This document shows, piece after piece, positions 8,288 through 16,492 of a DNA stretch of 64,000 nucleotides. Where the stretch lies: the NCBI RefSeq assembly GCF_002127225.1, contig NZ_NFUR01000006.1:124001-188000 (forward strand), given 5' to 3'. Below the pieces are notes generated by a model. It saw only the letters and a program-made list of their open reading frames with translations. It did no database searches and was not told the DNA's origin. The translations under genes were made by a program, and so were the position numbers. This DNA comes from Sphingomonas sp. IBVSS2 (GTDB lineage: Bacteria; Pseudomonadota; Alphaproteobacteria; Sphingomonadales; Sphingomonadaceae). The first letter of the stretch is position 1. Every line of letters starts with the position of its first letter.

Positions 8288-8381
8288 AACTACTTCCTCT
8301 TCTGTTCAGGGAAGTTCGCCATTTACCCACGCGCCAAGGCGCAACCAGAGCGCGCGGGCATCGAAGCTAGGTTTCGCCTTT

Positions 8382-8822
8382 CTATTCGGGTCGGCCGGCC
8401 TCCATGGCTCGGGCGAGCTCATCCACCTGGTCGTCGAGCATGGAGAGCGCCGAAGTGGGGAGGAGCCGCTGGTCGAACGGTCGCCATTCGAAGACCGGTT
8501 CGTCTTCACCGGTTGCGCATAGTGCATGCAACTGCTGCTGCATGGCACCCAGCACCCGGATCGGTGCGCCGGTCTGATCGTCGGTATCGTCCGCGAGGTC
8601 TGCGGTGAAACTCAAGCGGCACGGGACGGACAGGCACTCACCGAGGATGCTGATCGTCATGTTGAAATCGATGGCGCCAGTCAGCTCCCGCTCAATATGA
8701 AAGCGAGGTTGCAGGTCAGGTAGTTGCTGTTCGGGGTCAAGGCCGATGGCGCGGGTGAGCGAGCGCATGCGCTCCGGCGACAGGCGCCGCACGAGCTCCT
8801 GCGCGATGTAGGTGGGGAGCAT
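8382..8822 (-). CDS. Hypothetical island protein
   Basis: 146 residues, start supported by AAGGA eight bases upstream. An N-terminal helical part (YIAQELVRRLSPERM) is followed by a beta-rich middle (FHIERELTGAIDF, ECLSVPCRLSF) and an acidic C-terminus. No known domain, signal peptide or membrane segment is seen. It lies between the AlpA-like gene and another hypothetical gene on the same strand. Codon usage is chromosome-like. Function unknown. Confidence 0.6.
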   Translation of the reverse strand: MLPTYIAQELVRRLSPERMRSLTRAIGLDPEQQLPDLQPRFHIERELTGAIDFNMTISILGECLSVPCRLSFTADLADDTDDQTGAPIRVLGAMQQQLHALCATGEDEPVFEWRPFDQRLLPTSALSMLDDQVDELARAMEAGRPE

Positions 8823-8899
8823 TATCGTTCCTTCTGGACTCGCACCTCGACCGCCCCGCTGGCAAGCAGCAGGCGGCCGAGGTGGCGATATTCGGGGGA

Positions 8900-9208
8900 T
8901 CAGGCGCCCAGCAGAGCGCTCTGGGCCTGGATCAGGCCCTCAAAGTCCTCGAGGATCAGGCGGCGCTCCTCGGACGCCTGATCGAGGCCGTGAAGCTCGC
9001 CCTCGAACAGGATCGCGAGCTTCTGCAACACTGCGGTAAGTGTAGGCGCCGGCATGTCCAGCAGGGCGTCTTGCACCTCCGCCCGAGCGCGCTCTAGCCG
9101 TTCATGCTGACGCGGCTCGGCATGCTCCAGCTGTTGGATCAGGTTCAGATAGTTCTGGAATTGGGTATTCCACGCGCCATCGGGCGCGCTATGGGCTGCT
9201 GCAGCCAT
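8900..9208 (-). CDS. Hypothetical coiled-coil island protein
   Basis: 102 residues with GGAG eight bases before the ATG. Nearly the whole chain is predicted helical with heptad-like spacing (YLNLIQQLEHAE, ERLERARAEVQDALL, then LILEDFEGLIQAQ), suggesting a small helical bundle or dimer. It is 77 bases upstream of the previous hypothetical gene and probably in the same transcript. Function not recognised. Confidence 0.6.
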   Translation of the reverse strand: MAAAAHSAPDGAWNTQFQNYLNLIQQLEHAEPRQHERLERARAEVQDALLDMPAPTLTAVLQKLAILFEGELHGLDQASEERRLILEDFEGLIQAQSALLGA

Positions 9209-9738
9209 TCGGTCGTCTCCTGTAAAGACGGTTGGTGGTCAGGACCGGCTCGGCGTTGGCGCGCCGGGTCGGTCCGAAGGGTGACGTAAGAGTCCTGGAG
9301 TCCAGCGTCAACCGCGCCACTTCGAAGAAACACGGATAACCTAGTTATCAGCCAAAAAAATGCATTCGGACCGGCCGCCGCTGCCATTGGGTTGTCGCCC
9401 GTCAATTTTATGAAGGCCGTAGCGCCCAGCTGTTCTTTCACTCATTCTACTATACAGATGAAGAATTTTTACTAAGAGATCGTGACTAGGTTATATAAGT
9501 CTTATTTAAATCTTTTGTTGTATATAGAGGCGATTTGGCGGGGCTTATATTATAGTCCAACGCGATCTTCTTTCGCGAGATCCGCAGAGTGATCTGCTTG
9601 CACTGTTGACGCGGGCAGAGTTGGAGGCGGCTCCATTTCGCGCGCATCCGTATGGCCCCCGGCCATCCCCTTAATAAATCGCTATCGCCTGGGGCGAGAG
9701 CTCTGACGCAAGTCAGCGGTCTCGGGAACGCTGGCACG
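9209..9738. other. Gene-free stretch with A+T-rich core
   Basis: About 530 bases without a convincing reading frame. The part from about 9420 to 9560 is strikingly A+T-rich for this genome (runs such as TTATATAAGTCTTATTTAAA), consistent with a promoter or transfer-acquired DNA. Frames across it lack ribosome sites and have shadow-like composition. Confidence 0.5.
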
Positions 9739-10629
9739 TTAGCGAACTCGCTCGAAGATCGCGAGCGCCCTTGTCTGGTCGTCCGGGTCGTGGCGCGACT
9801 GGGTTGTTTGCGGCGTCTTCTCGCTCTCGTAGACCGGCAGCCGGACCATCCGTTCGATAATTCGCGCCATTTCCTCGGACGCGATCTCCGGGACTGGCGT
9901 GCGGCCGCGGGAAGGCTCGATGGTCGGGCGGAGTCGCCCGACCATCGCGAGCAACTTTGCCTCATCGATCGGATCGAGATTTGACGGGACCGGTTGCTGT
10001 TCTTTCTGGTCCTCGTAAGCTGGCACCCGCGCCATCATCTCCGCGAGGCGCGCCTGCATCTCAGGCGGAACCGCGCTCTCGGGCCAGATCGTATGCTCGC
10101 CGATACGAGGTAAACGAAACCGTCCGGCATCCATCTTTGACATCGCATTCAAGTATCGATCGTCGGCGAGGACTCGATAGAGATCTGATGGCAGGTGATC
10201 GACCTCATCAGGCAGGCTCCAGCACAGCTTGTTCACCGTTGCCGGCGCGACGCCGAACTCCTCAGCGATTGCGTTTTGGCGGCTGCCACGCATGTACTCC
10301 CGGCGGATTTCCAGTTTCGTAATCAGGGGGAGATCGCCCTTTTCTGGGCGAAGATAGCCGAGCTTGATGCAGTCTTCCTTGGTAGCCGAAGCCCAGTTTT
10401 CGAGCACCTCGTCTTTCAGCTCTTCATATGCTCCCATGAACTGCTTCACCAATCGTGGCTCATGCCCGAGCGCCTCAACGTGATAGCGGATGCTGAACCC
10501 AGGCATGGCGAGCCAGATGCGGAGTTCGCGACGCATATCGTCGGGCAGCGTGTGCCAATTGGACCGCCTGAATTCCATCAGCTTCTCCGGAGCGTCCATC
10601 GGATTGAGAAGCCCACAATGAAAATACAC
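9739..10629 (-). CDS. Hypothetical protein with helix-turn-helix-like segment
   Basis: 296 residues; GGAG lies nine bases before the ATG. The N-terminal ~150 residues are helical and include QNAIAEEFGVAPATVNKLCW (near residues 158-177), which reads like a sigma-type or resolvase-type HTH. The C-terminal half has two loosely repeated blocks: PPEMQARLAEMMARVPAYED, and SEEMARIIERMVRLPVYESE. It could be a DNA-binding regulator of the island; that is inference, and I recognise no family. The 390 bases upstream contain several ACCCT/AGGGT palindromes that might be its operators. Confidence 0.65.
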   Translation of the reverse strand: MYFHCGLLNPMDAPEKLMEFRRSNWHTLPDDMRRELRIWLAMPGFSIRYHVEALGHEPRLVKQFMGAYEELKDEVLENWASATKEDCIKLGYLRPEKGDLPLITKLEIRREYMRGSRQNAIAEEFGVAPATVNKLCWSLPDEVDHLPSDLYRVLADDRYLNAMSKMDAGRFRLPRIGEHTIWPESAVPPEMQARLAEMMARVPAYEDQKEQQPVPSNLDPIDEAKLLAMVGRLRPTIEPSRGRTPVPEIASEEMARIIERMVRLPVYESEKTPQTTQSRHDPDDQTRALAIFERVR

Positions 10630-11020
10630 GCGCGATCTCCAGTCTTTGCCTAGACGGGCAGATAGCGATCATCGTTAGACGAGTGTGGTGAGTTCGCTAT
10701 GGTAGCCTAGTTCCGATAGTGTTTTCCGAATGCCGCGTGAGTTGGTAACTGAGACCTTGGTCGTTCAGCGCGCAGCTGGATGGTTCGACTAGGTCCCCCG
10801 ACAGATAAGGTCGATGAAGCGCGAGAGCCGCGAGCGACCGAGGAGTGCGCTTTGTGCGATATTGCAGCGCTCGCTCCGGCCAAAATTTGAATTGTCCGAA
10901 GGCACCCTTCCTAGGGTCGATTTGAACCCTAACCGTAAGGGTACCACCCTTATGAAGACGGGGTGGGGGTCGTTTTCGGCTAACTATGGTCGATTGCTCG
11001 CGCAGAAAATTTTTGGAAAT
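10630..11020. promoter_or_regulatory. Intergenic region with ACCCT/AGGGT palindrome cluster
   Basis: No gene seen. A perfect palindrome TAAGGGT-ACC-ACCCTTA lies at 10936-10952 and a second, ACCCT-TCCT-AGGGT, at 10904-10917, with a further ACCCT half-site between them. These look like operator half-sites, probably for the promoter of the HTH-like gene that starts at 10629, since mcrC ends at 11021. Confidence 0.5.
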
Positions 11021-12295
11021 TCAGGTAAGTGCGTTCGCCACCAGATGACGAAGCGCGGCTCGTACATCAGTAGGCAGTTGCTCAAGTGAAATTGTTGCAA
11101 CGTCGAGGCGCTCCGCACCCCGCGCGATGCCGCGAGAGTGGGTGCTCAGAGCCTCTTCCCCCGGGAGCGCGGGATAGAGCAGTGTCAGGCGCTGACAGTC
11201 GTACAGGCGCGCGTAAGCCATCATTTGATAGATGTCAGCGTGCGAGATGCCCTTCTCGGGATGCTTCCACTTAGTATCGAGCACGGCGACGACGCGGTTA
11301 CCACGCTTGACGAGAATGTCTGGGCGTGTGGGGTGACTGTCCGCGACCACGGTAGTGCCGTCTCTCCAGGGCCCGAGGCAATAAGCGAAGCCTCCTTGCG
11401 CCACGACGTCGAGTTCGGTGTCGGCGAGAGCGTGGCGTAGCTGCACAGCGATGTAATGCTCAAACAGCTCATTCATCGGGAAGAGAAGCGTTACGCCCTC
11501 CGGCGCGCGAGCATCGGCACGAGTTTCCTGCCACCGCGTGCCGAGTAGCAATAGCGCCAGTTCAAGCAGCGTGCGCCAGCGCCGGCTCGACCGATCGATC
11601 CGAACCTCCCGCCACGGCAAGGCGCCGGACGGGACATCACTTATGTCAGCGAACAGAAAGCGGAGTTCTGACAGCTTGCGCTGCGTATCCGCGGCTCGCG
11701 CATGCCACGTGAGCAGCAGCACGCATGCCTTCATGATCTGCATCAGCGGGACATCGGCGCCAAGTTCATCGAAACGGCAAGCGAGCCGGTCCGGTCGCAC
11801 AGCATTGACGGTAAACTGCCTTCCTACATGCAACTGACCCCGAAGCGCGCGCAGATCTTCCTCTCGCGACCGATAGAGGCGGGGCAGGCCTCGACGTACC
11901 TCCGCCAACAGACGGTCGACAAAAAGCGTAATGAACAACTCGAGCAGCGAGTCCGCACGATGCGCCATCGCCGTCGCCTCTCCGGTCGAGAGATCGAGAC
12001 CCAGTGCGACGTCGAGCATATGGACAAGCCGGCTGCGCACCGTCGCGGTCCCTTCCTCAACGCTGTCGGGATCGACCTTGGGCAGGATTTCGAGGCTGCA
12101 CCCGCGTCCGGCTACCACCCCGACTACCTGGCGAGCGCGCAGGAACCGGTGATGATCGCACAGAATGTCAGTGCCATCGGCACCACCGAGTGCATGTCCC
12201 CGAGCCGCGGCGAGCAACGCATCGGCCTGCTCCCGTGAGAAGCCATCGTCGCCAACTGCAACACGGCCCCACTCATGGACCGTGAGATGCGTCAC
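11021..12295 (-). CDS. mcrC: McrC-like subunit of a McrBC-type restriction system
   Basis: 424 residues. The N-terminal part (VHEWGRVAVG, then GVVAGRGCSLEILPKV) and the helical middle with RGQL are typical of McrC/5-methylcytosine restriction components. The C-terminal half carries the PD-(D/E)XK nuclease core: RPDIL (Asp326), AVLDTKWK (Asp340, Lys342), then QMMAYA. McrC binds the McrB GTPase ring and cuts DNA. Its start overlaps mcrB by four bases, giving the usual B-C order, so the two are translationally coupled. It is the last gene of a nine-gene minus-strand train. Confidence 0.85.
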   Translation of the reverse strand: MTHLTVHEWGRVAVGDDGFSREQADALLAAARGHALGGADGTDILCDHHRFLRARQVVGVVAGRGCSLEILPKVDPDSVEEGTATVRSRLVHMLDVALGLDLSTGEATAMAHRADSLLELFITLFVDRLLAEVRRGLPRLYRSREEDLRALRGQLHVGRQFTVNAVRPDRLACRFDELGADVPLMQIMKACVLLLTWHARAADTQRKLSELRFLFADISDVPSGALPWREVRIDRSSRRWRTLLELALLLLGTRWQETRADARAPEGVTLLFPMNELFEHYIAVQLRHALADTELDVVAQGGFAYCLGPWRDGTTVVADSHPTRPDILVKRGNRVVAVLDTKWKHPEKGISHADIYQMMAYARLYDCQRLTLLYPALPGEEALSTHSRGIARGAERLDVATISLEQLPTDVRAALRHLVANALT

Positions 12296-15204
12296 TCCGT
12301 GGCCTCATCCGCGACGTCGAGGATCGTCGCGGGAGGGAACCTGCCCACTAGCCGATCATACGCATCCTCCGCGAACGTCTCCCGCACACTCCAGCTATGG
12401 CGCTCCTCGCCGCCTTGCCCGGTCGGGTCCTTGAGCTTGCGGCAATCCAGGAAGCCGCCGCCCTTGCCTGCAGGCTCGCCGAGCACCGCGGCTACGCGGC
12501 CCCAGTCCTCGAAGAAATACTCCTGGAGCAGGGGAATGATCTTGTTGCGCATCGCGGCATCGACATCCGCCCGGCTCCGACACGCGATGAAAAAGGCGTG
12601 GCCGATACGGTGCTCGCGATCGATCAGATATTCGATGCGGTCGTTGACGATCCCCAGCACCTTGCGCAGGGGCACGGCGTCGACGCTTTCAGGCAGAAGC
12701 GAGGGATCAGGTGCCAGCTCACGGAACACGAAGCGTCGGCGCAACGCGGTGTCGAGCAGCGCGATCGAGCGGTCGGCCGTATTCATCGTGCCAATAATAT
12801 GGAGGTTGGCGGGAACGCCGAACTCCTGCTTGGAATAGGGCAGCCGGACGGTGAGCGCATTTTCCTGGCCGAGGCGCTTGTCCGGTTCGAGAAGCGTGAT
12901 CAGCTCACCAAACACCTTCGAGATGTTGGCGCGGTTGATCTCGTCGATGATCAGCACGAAGGGCTCCGGCGCCCCGGTCGTGGTCGTCGCGTCGCCCCCC
13001 GCGACGATTTGCTCCAGCCCGTCCCAGTTCACGTGGCGGCCGTTCATCTGATACACCGAAACTTGGCTCAGTTCCTTGTCGTAGATGAGTTCGCGCGGCA
13101 GGCTTTCGTCGCTGTGCCATAGCCAACGCACCGGACGGCGATGGTTATATTCCCCGTTCGGACCCGGGACGAATTGATACGGACCGGTGATCTCGCCGAC
13201 CGCGCGGAATTTGCGGTTCCCGTCCGAGATAACGACCAGCGAGCCAATCTGCATGTTGATGCGAAAGGCGAACATCTGCGACAAGTTGGGATCGTTGCCG
13301 CTTGCATCGGGATGATCCTGCCGCCAGCGTTCCTTGATCGAGTCCCATGCGTCATAGTGCGTGCCCGACCAATCGATCTCGCCGCCCCAGCCGAGCACCA
13401 CATAGCCGCCGCGGATGGCGTCCTGATAGATTGCGTCGTCTTCGGATGCCCAGCTGCGCCCGAGCGACATCTTGAAGATCTTGCGGTTGCGATCGATCAC
13501 CGGGGTGCCACCGCCGGCAGCCTTGCCGCGATTGTTCGCCGCGAGATCGGCGACCAACTTGAAGATGCCGTCCTGCGGCTGGAGGCTGAAGCCTGCGCTT
13601 GCTCCGGTGCCCTCCTCCTGCGTCGCAGTGACGGGGCGCAGGCCCTCGACGAAATCCTCGTAACTGAAATTCTGGTGGAAGGTGACGAAGGCGATGCGCC
13701 CTTTCTGGTGCAGCGAGCGATAGAGCGCCATCAGCGCCTCCCGCTCGTCCGGCACTGCTTCACCGCATAGCCTGACGGCTTCGGCGGCCGTGGCATAGGT
13801 CTTGCCGGTGCCAGGCGGGCCGTAGAGGATCAGGTTTACCGGTCCGGCGTCGGGAGAAGTGGCATGCGTCTCCGCGCCAAGATTGAAGATCAGCACCGTG
13901 GTGGAACTGGTGTCGGGGCCACTATGCGTGGGCGCGCGAAGGTTCGCCATCGCCAGGAATTTCTGCCCGCGAAGTGTCGAGCAGACGTTCGGATGTGCCT
14001 GCTTCAGCCCAAGTGCGTTGTGCAGCTCACCCACCCGGATCGACAGACTCCGCTCACCTCGCGCACGCGCGGGCTGAACATAGTGTTCGAGCGCATATTG
14101 GCGGATGCGATCGCTCTGCCCCGTGCCGTTCGTCTGGCTGCTTCCGTCCATCTCCAGCTTCTCTCCGCAGGTGACCCAGATAAAACCCTGCACATCCCAC
14201 AAATCGCGCGGATGCCAGCCCCAATCCCGCATGGCGGTGAACAGCTCGGCGGAGAGTGCGAGGACATGCTCATATTCGGCCGCCGTGAGCGGGTTGTTGC
14301 CGAAGAGGGAGCGACCCCACAGCGCCATGCCGAGATTGTAGAAGCGCGTGTAGCTGACTGCGATCGCCTCGGTCGGGCGCGCTAGTGCCTGGAACAGCGT
14401 GGCCAGCACGCGAATGTCGCCATACGGTTTGCTGTGCTCACTGCCTTCGAGCACTAGCGGCCAAGCGGTATCGACGAACGCCGCTGCTGCCTGCGGCGGT
14501 TCGTCCTTCGATAAGGTAAGAGTGCCTACCGCGGTCTCGAAGGCTCCATCCGACCGATCGCGCACGATGCGCAAATGGTCCTTCCGGCGACGATCGCCGA
14601 TAAGATTCATTTTGGGGTCGTCCAGCACGGCCGCCAGCAAGGATCTGCCGAGCGCAGCGCTATTCGGGTTTTCGGCCAGCAGCGCCTCAACCGCCGCGAT
14701 CAGCGTACGCTTATAGTCATCTTCCTGCTCGTGATAGCCGCTCCGTCCCGTGAAACCGCCTCCGCTTTCGAAATCGTCGTGCGCCGCAAGGAAGCGCTCC
14801 CTAAGCGCTTCCAGCGCCGCCTCATCGATTTCTTCGGCCTCCGGTTCGTCCCCCTCGCTATCGTAGTTCGGATCCTTACCCTCAACGAAGTGCCCGTACT
14901 GCCGCGCGACGTTGATCAGATTGGTGAGCTGTCGCGTGGGATCGGTGGCCTGTGGCGCCATCTTCCGCGCGGCGGCTTCATTCGAGCGCCAATCTGCCGC
15001 GACCCCGCGGACTGCTTTCACAAGTTCGGGCCAGCGGCCATTCGCATGCAGTGTTTCGAGGTCTGGCTCGGCAAAGCCGAGTTCGCCCAACGCGCGCTCG
15101 ATACGCGGCGCCTTCCGCACGCGATTATTCACGCCCTTTTGGGTGAGGCTTTGGCCTTGATAGGTACGCCGACCCAGCCAAGCGCGGAACTCAGCGTCAC
15201 GCAT
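12292..15204 (-). CDS. mcrB: McrB-like AAA+ GTPase with EVE-like domain inserted in the motor
   Basis: 970 residues, roughly twice the length of E. coli McrB. Residues 1-110 are an unrecognised helical part, 110-430 a long region with DLWDVQGFIWV (335-345), presumably involved in DNA recognition. The AAA+ motor has Walker A GPPGTGKT (462-469), Walker B LIIDEINRAN (751-760) and the McrB signature MNTADRS (807-813). The 280-residue gap between Walker A and B contains a PUA/EVE-like module (about 575-735: VVLGWGGEIDWS, GSLVVISDG, AVGEITGPYQF, RPVRWL). EVE domains are known to bind modified bases, so the insert could couple base recognition to the motor; this is inference. The metallophosphoesterase stop overlaps its ATG by one base. 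Confidence 0.85.
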   Translation of the reverse strand: MRDAEFRAWLGRRTYQGQSLTQKGVNNRVRKAPRIERALGELGFAEPDLETLHANGRWPELVKAVRGVAADWRSNEAAARKMAPQATDPTRQLTNLINVARQYGHFVEGKDPNYDSEGDEPEAEEIDEAALEALRERFLAAHDDFESGGGFTGRSGYHEQEDDYKRTLIAAVEALLAENPNSAALGRSLLAAVLDDPKMNLIGDRRRKDHLRIVRDRSDGAFETAVGTLTLSKDEPPQAAAAFVDTAWPLVLEGSEHSKPYGDIRVLATLFQALARPTEAIAVSYTRFYNLGMALWGRSLFGNNPLTAAEYEHVLALSAELFTAMRDWGWHPRDLWDVQGFIWVTCGEKLEMDGSSQTNGTGQSDRIRQYALEHYVQPARARGERSLSIRVGELHNALGLKQAHPNVCSTLRGQKFLAMANLRAPTHSGPDTSSTTVLIFNLGAETHATSPDAGPVNLILYGPPGTGKTYATAAEAVRLCGEAVPDEREALMALYRSLHQKGRIAFVTFHQNFSYEDFVEGLRPVTATQEEGTGASAGFSLQPQDGIFKLVADLAANNRGKAAGGGTPVIDRNRKIFKMSLGRSWASEDDAIYQDAIRGGYVVLGWGGEIDWSGTHYDAWDSIKERWRQDHPDASGNDPNLSQMFAFRINMQIGSLVVISDGNRKFRAVGEITGPYQFVPGPNGEYNHRRPVRWLWHSDESLPRELIYDKELSQVSVYQMNGRHVNWDGLEQIVAGGDATTTTGAPEPFVLIIDEINRANISKVFGELITLLEPDKRLGQENALTVRLPYSKQEFGVPANLHIIGTMNTADRSIALLDTALRRRFVFRELAPDPSLLPESVDAVPLRKVLGIVNDRIEYLIDREHRIGHAFFIACRSRADVDAAMRNKIIPLLQEYFFEDWGRVAAVLGEPAGKGGGFLDCRKLKDPTGQGGEERHSWSVRETFAEDAYDRLVGRFPPATILDVADEATE

Positions 15205-15689
15205 CAGCTGCTCCGTGTCAGAAGTTCTTCGAGGCGTTGCGGCGCCCAGCCGGTTCGATCCACGGACACCGAACGGTGGCCGGGCACGGAGGGCAAGTGG
15301 TGGAGGTGGCCATGGATCACCTCGTGCGCGGGCTTGCGCTTCGCTTCGGCTGGGATGTGGATCAGGAACAGCGATCCGCCATCCACCTCCAGCCGGTGAC
15401 GATTGCGTACCGTCTCGAAGATCCGACTGGCCTCGATTTCCGCCCTCTCTTCCTTGTCCTTCTTGTCGTCATTGCCGAGGATCAGGTGCTTGACGCCCGG
15501 TAGCGTTGCGAGGCGGCGCCAGTCCGGGCCGATGTCGCCCAGGTGCCAGATGACATCGTTTTCAGCGACACGATCGCGCCAATTGGCTTCGATCAGGGCG
15601 TCCAGCTCCCCAGCGGACATGCCGGACCATTTGCAGCGCCCGCCGGGCTGCTTGCCGAAATGGGTGTCCGCAATGAACCACGTCGGCAT
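15204..15689 (-). CDS. Calcineurin-like metallophosphoesterase
   Basis: 161 residues from the ATG at 15689, which follows the upstream stop by two bases; longer upstream starts would overlap the previous gene in another frame. Metal-binding motifs appear in the expected order: FIADTHFG (Asp-x-His), HLGDIG (Gly-Asp), LGNDD (Gly-Asn-Asp in place of GNHD), and VIHGHLHH (Gly-His-x-His). It belongs to the small YfcE/MJ0936-type phosphoesterases that hydrolyse phosphodiesters or nucleotides. In GNHD the histidine is Asp here, a known variation in this branch. It sits inside the restriction gene train, one-base overlap with mcrB, suggesting it acts with those genes; its substrate is unknown. Confidence 0.85.
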   Translation of the reverse strand: MPTWFIADTHFGKQPGGRCKWSGMSAGELDALIEANWRDRVAENDVIWHLGDIGPDWRRLATLPGVKHLILGNDDKKDKEERAEIEASRIFETVRNRHRLEVDGGSLFLIHIPAEAKRKPAHEVIHGHLHHLPSVPGHRSVSVDRTGWAPQRLEELLTRSS

Positions 15690-15691
15690 CT

Positions 15692-16450
15692 TCAGTTCTG
15701 CCCGCCAGTTGCCAGAGGAAAGCGCTCCCCCAGCGCTTCCCATTCCGTCCGATGCCCGGTCGCGTGGTTCGCCATGCCGGGCCGGGTCAGGTAGCCGTTT
15801 CGCTTCCATCCCGCGTCGGCCTGCCATTTGGCGTAGCTGTAGATCGAGCGTGCCGGCTGTTCGTGCCAGCCGATGTTGACGGCCCAGTTCGTCGGAAAGA
15901 ACTCGAGCGTTGCGTAAGGCAGGTGATCGTGGATCCACCAGGCGAGCCGGGTCCAATCGCCGTCGCCGGGGAAGGCATCGACAAATTCGGCCAGGACGAT
16001 GCAGGCCATCGCGCCCATATGGCCGGCGGCATCTCGCCGGTCCCATATATGCGCGGCATAGTTCTTGGCGTTGCTTGCGCAGTTATGTCCCCTCTCGTTC
16101 CCGAGCTGGTTCACGGCGCATGAGCGATAGGCGGAGCGGATCGCGACGCGGCCGAACAGGCGCTGCAGCGGCTCAAGCAACTGCTCGCACAGCTGCGTTC
16201 CGGCCGCGACAGCCAGTTCCGGATCGTCCGGCGCATTGACCAGGCCATGCACCGCCGCGATGTCCGAAAACAGGAAGTCGCGCATGTAGAAATGCTGCGA
16301 CAGTCGTGTGCGGCCGAAATCGTTCAGGCTGGCGACCCTCCACCCCGTCATCCCTAGGCTTCCGTTTTCCCCTTGCGTCCGCGCTTCGGCTTGGGCGCGG
16401 CTGAGCACGAACACCACGCTCGTGGACCCGTCAATCGGGACATGCGGCAC
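15692..16450 (-). CDS. Putative M15-like peptidase/uncharacterised defence-operon protein
   Basis: 252 residues from a GTG. The central part reads AIRSAYRSCAVN, NYAAHIWDRRDAAGHMGA, DWTRLAWWIHDHLPY and VNIGWHEQP. The SAYRS strand followed by His-x-x-Asp and a later Trp-His-Glu resembles the zinc site layout of M15/hedgehog-type peptidases (SxHxxGxAxD...H), but the match is loose. No signal peptide is present, so a cell-wall role is unlikely and a cytoplasmic one probable. It lies two bases upstream of the phosphoesterase ATG and 42 bases after the helicase stop, in a continuous train. Function is open. Confidence 0.5.
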   Translation of the reverse strand: MPHVPIDGSTSVVFVLSRAQAEARTQGENGSLGMTGWRVASLNDFGRTRLSQHFYMRDFLFSDIAAVHGLVNAPDDPELAVAAGTQLCEQLLEPLQRLFGRVAIRSAYRSCAVNQLGNERGHNCASNAKNYAAHIWDRRDAAGHMGAMACIVLAEFVDAFPGDGDWTRLAWWIHDHLPYATLEFFPTNWAVNIGWHEQPARSIYSYAKWQADAGWKRNGYLTRPGMANHATGHRTEWEALGERFPLATGGQN

Positions 16451-16492
16451 GACTTCGCCACAGATGGTAGGTTCGGGCTGCGATGGTCCAGC

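Noticed and set aside
8306..8548. Short minus-strand frame overlapping the 146-residue hypothetical gene
   Set aside because: No ribosome site, Ser/Arg/Pro-rich shadow composition; the other frame has a proper start.
9145..9965. Small frames in the A+T-rich gap of the island
   Set aside because: None has a ribosome site or plausible protein composition; one is antisense to a real gene end.
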